Assembly: GCA_947561585.1 (NCBI GenBank)
Contig: CANNZV010000271.1
Location: forward strand, 343,636 to 407,635
Direction: 5' to 3'
DNA from: Caprella mutica
Lineage: Eukaryota; Arthropoda; Malacostraca; Amphipoda; Caprellidae
Length of the DNA: 64,000 nucleotides
The notes beneath the pieces were generated by a model, which was not told the DNA's origin, did no database searches, and was given only the letters and a program-made list of their open reading frames with translations. Each line of letters starts with the position of its first letter. Position 1 is the first letter of the stretch. The translations under genes and the position numbers were made by a program. This document shows, piece after piece, positions 57,374-64,000 of this stretch.

Positions 57374-57580
57374 TCTTGCCTGTTCTATACCTACTGTGTC
57401 CACAAAAAATGTATCCACTGCCTTGAATCTACATTATTCATCATTTTACGATAATATGCATAATATTTTGGTACCATATATACGTAGATTAATATTAATA
57501 TATCAAAAATAGTACTTATAAGATATATTCAACGGCAGTGGATACATTTTTTGCGGACACACTGTATAGAACAGGCAAGA
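57374..57580. mobile_element. Fold-back MITE with TCTTGCCTGTTCTATA ends
   Basis: Inverted arms of about 48 bases: TCTTGCCTGTTCTATA then GTGTCCACAAAAAATGTATC on the left, mirrored at 57532-57580. The TGTCCACAAAAAATG part recalls mariner-type ends. A partial relative is at 53229-53275. Confidence 0.8.
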
Positions 57581-57850
57581 AACACCAAACGGTAATTACT
57601 TGCAACAAATCAACCTGTAACGGCACACAACTATTAAAAATTTTTTTTACCAAATACTTCATAGATATATCACAGATACAGTTATTAACTAATTAATAAC
57701 TGCGACACAGATACAGTTATTAAGAAGCTAATGGCTGTATCATCGCATACTGAACTCGCTATGAAGATTCGTCAAGAAGCCAGTTATTATTAATGGATTT
57801 ATTGGATTTGAAAAAAATAGAGGTTTAACGGCTTCTTCTAAGTTCATAAG

Positions 57851-58030
57851 TAGGGTTGTAACAATATGCTTTTAAAATCATAGATCCTGAAAATATTACA
57901 GACGGAGAGAGTTAAAGAGTATTGAATGGTTCTACACAAGCGGTATATAGTATTCGATACCATTGTATTTCGCTTCGTCTATGACATTCTTGGGATCTAT
58001 GATTTTGAACGCATATTGTCACAACCGTAG
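57851..58030. mobile_element. MITE with GGGTTGTGACAATATGC ends, copy 2
   Basis: Inverted ends TAGGGTTGTAACAATATGC and ACGGTTGTGACAATATGC. TCATAAGTA occurs at 57844-57852 and 58031-58039, suggesting an 8-9-bp target duplication, which fits hAT or Mutator-like elements. Confidence 0.75.
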
Positions 58031-58196
58031 TCATAAGTATTGCTAATCACAACGAGATTAATTAAGTCCTTCTCCTAGTTTTCAAAGAAAAAAAAAGTTA
58101 CAGTTATGTCGATATGGAATAGAAAAAAAAATTAAAATGTTCAATAACCTTATCAGTGGAATTTATATTAAATTTTTAACATTCTTAAATTATAAA

Positions 58197-58691
58197 TTTT
58201 AGTAGGTGTTTAACGTCTGCTTCGGAACCAAAGGCCATATCGCTGACGTCAAAAGGAAATTAAATACAAGGGACTAGAAGAAGCAGTCAGAGAGGAAAGT
58301 GGCTCCATGAACAAAGTCACTTACCACCGTCGGTGACAATGCTCACGGATGCAGAAAAGCTACTCCGTGAAATCAGTCACTTACCAAGGAATGTGACGAA
58401 ACGGGACACAAGCACCGGTGGCTGCACTCACGGATGGAAGAGGAAAATGAAGAGGTGATAGTAAATGAAGCCTACGAGCCTACCTAACACAAAATCTAAG
58501 ACCTCGTAGTTGAAGAGCATAACCCTAGCGCTATTCTCTAAAACTGCAAGTAACGTTAAAAAAATGATAAACATGGTAAAAGTGAAAAAAGACAATCCAT
58601 AATCCAAATTACAACAGTTCGGGGCCCAAGGGACGCCACTTCCCTTCTCTTCCATTCACCACAGACAGCTTCAGGATAGAGCCCCTGGGGG
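58197..58691 (-). mobile_element. 0.5-kb retroposon, full copy
   Basis: CTTAAATTATAAA at 58184-58196 repeats at 58692-58704, a 13-bp target duplication typical of target-primed retroposition. On the minus strand it begins near GCCCCCAGGGGCTCTATC and ends GAAGCAGACGTTAAACACCT followed by an A-rich tail. A 75-residue frame inside is shared with the 63-kb copy but its differences are mostly amino-acid-changing. Whether it is a SINE or the 3' end of a LINE is open. Confidence 0.85.
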
Positions 58692-59315
58692 CTTAAATTA
58701 TAAAATAGAAATCTCTAAAACATGAATGATATAATAATCATATTTATTTACTTTAGGGCATACAAATATTAATTAAAAAATTATAATTCTTTTCACAAAA
58801 TGAACAACGAAGATAATTTAAAAGACTCATCTTCACATTTAAATAACTACTATTTATGGCAAATAAATAATATAATATAATAATAACTTTTACAATTGTT
58901 TTATAAATATCAAATTTGTTCAATAACTATCACGTCACTTAAAAAAAAAGAATAATAAAACTAAAGATAGGATAACGGACGTTCAGAGTTAACGTGTAGA
59001 AAATAACAAGTGCAACCCATAATGTACACACCCCCAGTTAACCTGAGACGTGGGTATATTCTACTTGAAATTATTCCAAGTAACAACATCTAAATCACTT
59101 GAAAGTCAATTTCTGATATAATTCAAATTTTAAAAAAATGCCCAGTCAATATCCTTTCAAAACTAAAATAAACTAAATCAGTTAAGTTCCGATGAATTTT
59201 ATAAGTGCAAATGATCAACAACAACAATCATACCCCAGTTATTGAGTAGAGCTTCATCTCAGCCAAAACTAATCTATATACTGAAGATAATACTTTTCTC
59301 ATCTTTTTAGTCATT

Positions 59316-59409
59316 TCAAGTTCCATCTCTTTCATTTTTTGCACATCTAAATCCGAGGTTAGAGGCCGTACTGTCGGGTGTGTTTTGACTTCTAGCAGCA
59401 CATCTATAC
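59316..59409 (-). CDS. SUMF1: SUMF1 last exon
   Basis: The acceptor is GTTTTTTTTCCAG. It completes the Arg codon and encodes [30 protein letters not shown] and a TGA stop at 59316-59318. The C-terminal FGE signature is intact. Confidence 0.95.
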
Positions 59410-62400
59410 CTGGAAAAAAAACAAAAAGGCGAGTTTTCGAGTTATCGGACGGTTCTACATTTCCGGGAAAGTTAGGTATTAAATTTATAATAATAATAAT
59501 TATTTTTCATTTTTATCATACGTGTTCGAAAACGTGGTACTAACCCTTGTAATAAAAATATAGCTAATAACCTAATGTGTGATAACTTAATATGTAGTGT
59601 AAGAGAGGACCAAAATGGCGCACGAAGAACTTGATAACGGGCACTTGGTAGAGCTCATACCTTCGCCGCCGCTTTGACCCGTTCTCTCCCACAATCTAAT
59701 AAACTGCTAACTGGATAATAACCAATCGTTCCACTAAGTGTCATGCAATATGGTTCAGTACTTTTTGAGTTATCGAGTTATAAATGACCTTGACCTTTGA
59801 CCGGATCGCTCCCAAAATTTTACCAGATGGTTCCTAGATATTGTCCAATAGTCCCATCAAATTTCAGACAATTTGGTTGAATACTTTGAGTTATAAATAG
59901 CCTTGACCTTGATCTTTGACCCGATCGCTCCCAAAATCTAACAAAATGGTTTCTGTATATTGAACAATCGTCCCACCAAGTTTCTTGCAATATGGTTCAA
60001 TCCTTTTTGAGTTCTTAATGACCATGACCTTGACCTTCGACCAAGTCGCTCCCAAAATTATACCAGCAGGTCACTGGACATTGACCAATCGTTTCATCAA
60101 ATTTCAGGCAATTTGGTAGAACACTTTTTCTGCTATGCGAATAACAAGATGATAAATAAATAAATGCCGGGTAAAATATAGCCTTCCGCAAATTTGCGAA
60201 AGTAATACAAGAAACAACAAGATGCAAATTCCGCTATAAACCATTAGAAAGAGCAGCATCTTCTCTAATTGTCCATCAAATTTGGTCAAAGAATAACACT
60301 AGAATAACTGTTAGGTGACAAAAATTGTGTTTTGTCTAGTATGAGCGAGATTTTGTCCTGTAGCTAGCTACAGTTTTAAAGATATTTTAATCTAATGCAA
60401 GGCTTTGCTGTAGGATGTACCAACAATTCTGTAACTTTCTCACCTGTAGCAATATTCTGTAACTTTCTCACCTGTAGCAATATTCTGTAACTTTCTCACC
60501 TGTAGCAATATTCTGTAACTTTCTCACCTGTAGCAATATTCTGTAACTTTCTCACCTGTAGCAATATTCTGTAACTTTCTCACCTGTAGCAATATTCTGT
60601 AACTTTCTCACCTGTAGCAATATTCTGTAACTTTCTCACCTGTAGCAATATTCTGTAACTTTCTCACCTGTAGCAATATTCTGTAACTTTCTCACCTGTA
60701 GCAATATTCTTTGGTGCACATGTATGACCCTCCTTTCTTCACTTTTTCAGAGCCTGACTTGGGGGGTGACGTGCCCTGAAAAGTAAAAAAAAAAATGAAC
60801 GATAATTTTAATTGGAATATAGCTATAGATATATTCAACACAAGCCTCTCAAATAACATGTCTTTTTCGAGGGATTATAATTTCTTTAATTACTCCTTTC
60901 CTGTTCATTCCCCGTAAGCCTAACTATCCATCTTCAGAAATTACTTCTTTTTATATTCATAAGTTTGTTATTCGATATAAAGACCCTCTGTTTATTGTGA
61001 TGATTGTACATTGTAAACTAGACACGTCATTGTGGTGTATAGCTTGTCTAAGACTATGATTCCAGAGTCAGAATCGCCTAGGCTGTCACGCTGATCTGTC
61101 CACACCTTCCCATTACGTTACCTCTTAAGCTTTAATTGCCAAACAGTGTATTTTTATATTTGTGCTAAATAAAAGTGAACCGGTTATTACCCGCTTTCAT
61201 TTCCTGTGTAATTGGTAGACATTAATTAGATCCGTTACTGAATTATTTAAATAAAGAATGAACAATTAATAGCTTCGAAGGGGTAAATACCCACACATTC
61301 ACAATAAAAAAAACAAGAAGTTATTGTACCCGCACCGAAATGTTCCCTGCGACAAATTGTCCCCGCGACGAACTTCCGGACACGGATCATAACACCCACC
61401 TTATGCACAGTTGCCCACCAATCATCAGTCCACTCCCACACATTTCCCACAATGTCTCTCAGTCCGTAGGTGTTAGGTGGGTAATTTCCCACGGGGCAGA
61501 CTCCCTTGCACCCATCCTCACCAGAGTCTGTCTTGGGGAAATCACCCTGCCAGGTGTTGCTCCTGAAATAAAGGATAGGGCTAAAGGATCTATCGAAGGT
61601 TAGGAGAAATTCCCATGGTTATATTAGGAAAAAGATATACCTTCCAGTTATATTACAATATTCATTCTAAGATTATTATAACACTAAATAAAGTTATCGG
61701 TAGCTGTACAGATATGTACAGCTATCTTTCCCACCTGAATTTTCCCTGAGGTGTGTACTTGTTGCCCCAGGGGTAAAGTCTCCCCTCTTTCCCACCTCTA
61801 CAGGCCCTCTCCCACTCCGCTTCAGTTGGCAGTCTGCCCCCTATGTGGGCACAGTAGGCACTGGCATCATTCCAAGACACGTGAATAACTGGATGGTTAG
61901 AACGACCTGAAAAAAGTTGTGATTATGAATATGAAAAAATATTCAACGTCAAACCATATAAACTATTTATAGTTTATATATTTACCAGGGGGTTTGACGT
62001 GTGCTTTATCGCTACAGAGTTGCATAACTTTCTCGGCATGATGTCCAAACACCACATTACAAACATAAACACCAGAGCAGAACGAAGAATGAGCATCCTG
62101 CGCGCCCTTACCTACACAGTTTAAGGACACTCCAAAGAAGACGTGACAACACTCTACAAACAATACGTAAGACCCATCATCATCTACGTTCAGACAGTCT
62201 GATCATCTGACACAGGATATGACACTCCAACTTTCAACACGCACACACCGCTTTAACCTATAGAGCTCTAGGCTCTTCTCCTTTCAGCGGCCTGAGGCAG
62301 GGCCTCAAGATGTAGACATGACAGAGTCCCACATGTATAGGCAGGTTGGGTAATCTATCCCGTCTGACATGTGGCCACCACCCTTCATGGCCCTCTTACA

Positions 62401-64000
62401 TACAGTCCAGATGATTGGGAAATCGGAAAGGTGTGAATTCTGTTATAGCTACAGATTTCCCACATCCTTACACAATGTCCGTCCCTACACAGGACTACAC
62501 ACAAAATCCACTCACTGGAGCACTTATGGACCCATCCTCAGGCAGCTGCTAACTTCCCGAGTAATCCGGGTTTTCTTATGCAAATTCAATACAAGAGCGA
62601 CCATGGTGGGCGATGCCCTTCCGTTCCGGCGAAGATGTTTGTGAATGCAGGTCAATAAAAACTCACCATCAATGTTAGAGTCTGGTCCTGACGGGTGTCT
62701 CCAATCTGCCCCTCTGACAGGTAGCCACCAGGGAGCAGCTGCCACTGCCTGCGAGACGGTGGAGAGAGTGGCGGAGGAGATGTCACTTTCCAGAACAAAC
62801 GAGTCACCGAACTTCTCAGCCTGAAATGTCAACGTAAACTAAATCATCATTTTAATAAACAATTAAAAGTAAATAACCAAAATAAATTATAAATAGGGTA
62901 AACTACGAATTATCGTTCAGTTTCATATCTTCGATCATATAATAAAAAACGATAATACAATTGTTATTTAATTTTTACTTTAGTTGGTATCCCTGATATC
63001 TTGCAGGTATCATGGATACCAACTAAAATAAAAATTAAATAACAGTTGTGATATCGTTTTTCTTATATGACCGAAGATGTGAAACTGACCGATAATTCGT
63101 AATTTACCCTAACTTAATAATTATTAAAAGCTATTGAATTTTATCTTCACTTTTCAAACGTATTTTGAAAATATAGAAGACAGATGGTGTAGGTTAAAGA
63201 ACATTTTAAATTTTTTTCTTTTTTAGTAGGGGTTTAACGTCTGCTTCGGAACCAAAGGCCATATCACTGACGTCAAAAGGAAATTAAATACAAGGGACTG
63301 GAAGACGCAGTCAGAGAGGAAAGTGGTTCTATGAACAAAGTCACTTACCACCGTCGGTGACAATGCTCATGGATGCAGAAAAGCTACTCCGTGAAATCAG
63401 TCACTTGCCAAGGAATGTGACGAAAAGGGACACAAGCACCAGTGACTGCACTCATGAATGGAAGAGGAAAATGAAGAGGTGATAGTAAATGAAGCCTACG
63501 AGCCTACCTAACACAAAATCTAATACCTTGTAGTTGAAGAGCATAACCCTAGCGCTATCCTCTAAAACTGCAAGTAGCGTAAAAAAAATGATAAACATGG
63601 TAAAAATGAAAAAAGACAATCCATAATCCAAATTACAACAGTTTGGGGCCCAATGAACGCCACTTCCCTTCTCTTCCATTCACCATAGACAGTTTCAGGA
63701 TAGAGCCCCTAGGGCACATTTTAAAATAACCATTCCTTATATTTTTATTACCTCAGTTACGAAATCGGTAGCGATGACGAATCTCTCAAACTCAGCGTTA
63801 GTGACTTCGTACGTCTGTAGGTAGAAGGACTCGACAGTCATTTTCCTAGCGGGAGACTCGCCATCAGCAGCAAAAACAGGCTCGTCTGTCCCCATCTCAA
63901 AAGATCCTCCAGGTATCAGCACCATAGGATTGACAGACCCATCGTAGTTAGGATTCTCAGCAGGATTGTTTTCTTCGAGGTATTTATCAGTGCCTGAAGA
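59316..64000 (-). CDS. SUMF1: Formylglycine-generating enzyme (sulfatase-modifying factor 1), six exons, 5' end outside window
   Basis: Exons in transcript order are 64000-63752 (partial), 62820-62667, 61906-61735, 61562-61400, 60775-60696 and 59409-59316. All junctions are GT-AG with matching phases, giving 303 residues plus a stop. FGE oxidises a cysteine of sulfatases to formylglycine in the ER, which activates them. The product reads through the whole FGE fold: [93 protein letters not shown] and [20 protein letters not shown]. Both catalytic cysteines, CTKEYC, are present with SUMF1 spacing, which excludes the SUMF2 paralogue that lacks them. The signal peptide exon lies beyond 64000. Confidence 0.96.
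59670..60130. repeat. About 121-bp tandem repeat carrying nuclear-receptor-like sites
   Basis: Three to four diverged copies, with landmarks TTGAGTTATAAATGACCTTG (59765), TTGAGTTATAAATAGCCTTG (59886) and TTGAGTTCTTAATGACCATG (60007). Copies include TGACCTTTGACC, whose complement is GGTCAAAGGTCA, a DR1 arrangement, plus GATCGCTCCCAAAAT and AATTTGGT words. It lies in the last SUMF1 intron. Confidence 0.88.
60430..60709 (-). repeat. 28-bp tandem array of an exon end plus splice donor, 10 copies
   Basis: Ten essentially identical copies of a 28-base unit, start points 60430 to 60682 every 28 bases. On the gene strand each unit reads GAATATTGCTACAG followed by GTGAGAAAGTTACA, that is, 14 exon bases and 14 intron bases of the catalytic SUMF1 exon. 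Confidence 0.97.
60696..60775 (-). CDS. SUMF1: SUMF1 exon with both catalytic cysteines
   Basis: 80 bases from a TTTTTACTTTTCAG acceptor to AATATTGCTACAG before GTGAGA. It encodes [14 protein letters not shown] and two bases of Arg. Its last 14 bases and the first 14 intron bases form the first unit of a ten-copy 28-bp array, so the same donor is repeated nine more times downstream. In each later copy the frame would meet TGA straight after EYCYR. Confidence 0.95.
60776..61399. other. SUMF1 intron without recognised elements
   Basis: AT-rich. Near 61335-61375 are CGAAATGTTCC and CGACAAATTGTCC words related to the 14-bp array at 49195. Confidence 0.6.
61400..61562 (-). CDS. SUMF1: SUMF1 exon: NTWQGDFP to WEWTDDWW
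   Basis: The acceptor is CCTTTATTTCAG, the donor GTGGGT. It encodes [22 protein letters not shown] and VWEWTDDWW. Ends in phase 0. Confidence 0.95.
61735..61906 (-). CDS. SUMF1: SUMF1 exon: [15 protein letters not shown] to [11 protein letters not shown]
   Basis: The acceptor is a T-rich tract ending CAG, the donor AG before GTGGGA. It encodes the calcium-binding core region with [15 protein letters not shown]. Ends with two bases of a split Arg codon. Confidence 0.95.
61985..62645 (+). pseudogene. LINE reverse transcriptase C-terminal remnant
   Basis: Forward-strand translation gives [19 protein letters not shown] and [19 protein letters not shown], the thumb/connection region of Jockey-like LINEs, followed by several stops and a 91-residue open piece (62369-62644) with [14 protein letters not shown]. 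It lies in the SUMF1 intron between the second and third exons in this window, antisense to the gene. Dead copy. Confidence 0.75.
62667..62820 (-). CDS. SUMF1: SUMF1 exon: AEKFGDSF to GPDSNID
   Basis: The acceptor is TTGACATTTCAG and the donor GTGAGT. It encodes [11 protein letters not shown] and [17 protein letters not shown]. Ends with one base of a split Gly codon. Confidence 0.95.
62896..63109. mobile_element. Small fold-back MITE of the GGGTAAGTT family
   Basis: 214-bp near-perfect hairpin flanked by TA. Left GGGTAAACTACGAATTATCG mirrors right CGATAATTCGTAATTTACCC. The loop region holds TTGGTATCCCTGATATC and GGTATCATGGATACCAA. It lies in a SUMF1 intron. Confidence 0.92.
63211..63715 (-). 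mobile_element. 0.5-kb retroposon, full copy in SUMF1 intron
   Basis: ACATTTTAAA at 63201-63210 repeats at 63716-63725 as a target duplication. The A-rich tail of the minus-strand element is the T-rich run at 63211-63224. Colinear with 58197-58691 at roughly 93-95%. It inserted in the same direction as the host gene, 37 bases downstream of an exon donor. Confidence 0.88.
63752..64000 (-). CDS. SUMF1: SUMF1 exon (partial): start of FGE domain
   Basis: Ends ATTTCGTAACTGAG before GTAATA, phase 0. Contains [15 protein letters not shown] and [17 protein letters not shown], the opening of the FGE domain. It continues beyond the window. Confidence 0.95.

Noticed and set aside
58428..58655. 75-residue protein shared with 63452-63679
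   Set aside because: Not listed as a gene because it lies inside the retroposon, and the differences between copies are mostly amino-acid-changing, as expected without selection. Kept as a finding.
28534..59316. Functional cluster of sulfotransferase and SUMF1
   Set aside because: They lie about 31 kb apart, on opposite strands, separated by repeats; both concern sulfate, but eukaryotic proximity alone is not evidence of a shared system.
60430..60709. CRISPR-like array of regular 28-bp repeats
   Set aside because: Units are directly adjacent with no unique spacers, in a eukaryotic gene; it is a minisatellite.
62524..62832. Reading of the SUMF1 exon beyond 62667 and above 62820 as one 102-residue frame
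   Set aside because: Only 62667-62820 is exon; the rest reads through splice sites into introns, and the codons after GTGAGT have no FGE similarity.

Overview
This is a eukaryotic, AT-rich, repeat-dominated genomic window. It contains spliced genes with GT-AG introns, tandem satellites, an envelope-bearing LTR retroelement and many fold-back DNA elements. Gene structure and repeat content suggest an invertebrate, most likely an arthropod. A copepod-like genome is a guess, not something the sequence proves. There is no sign of bacterial organisation.

Layout. 1-709 and 12511-18411 are one array of a 13-bp satellite, cut by an 11.8-kb insertion and ending in a 201-base assembly gap (18412-18612). 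The insertion (710-12510) is a Ty3/gypsy-type provirus with 895-bp LTRs that look identical, a 5-bp target duplication, a long leader with seven 95-bp repeats, Gag with four zinc knuckles, Pol in the same frame behind a single TGA, and a class-I-like Env. 18613-22250 holds a 32-bp satellite (19538-20955) and little else.

22841-28534 (+) holds a five-exon gene that I assembled from splice signals and matching phases. It encodes a Golgi-type carbohydrate sulfotransferase of about 396 residues. Its flank and introns contain a hAT-like MITE, a pogo-like MITE, a 2-kb fold-back element, a 46-bp tandem array and a small fold-back MITE. 28.9-59.2 kb shows no convincing host gene. It holds LINE fragments (about 29.3-30.3 kb and 39.5-40.0 kb), arrays of 23-, 22-, 15-, 14- and 30-bp units, and many inverted-repeat elements, including a PIF/Harbinger-like element nested inside a fold-back MITE (46365-47251).

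59316-64000 (-) holds six exons of formylglycine-generating enzyme (SUMF1-type), continuing past the right edge. Its introns carry a LINE fragment, a fold-back MITE and a 0.5-kb retroposon. The most unusual feature of the window is here. A 28-bp unit spanning the exon end and 5' splice site of the catalytic-cysteine exon has been amplified to ten tandem copies, so ten identical splice donors sit in a row. Two host genes are therefore recognisable, both linked to sulfate: one adds sulfate to glycans, the other activates sulfatases that remove it. They lie about 31 kb apart on opposite strands, and I see no evidence that the proximity is functional.
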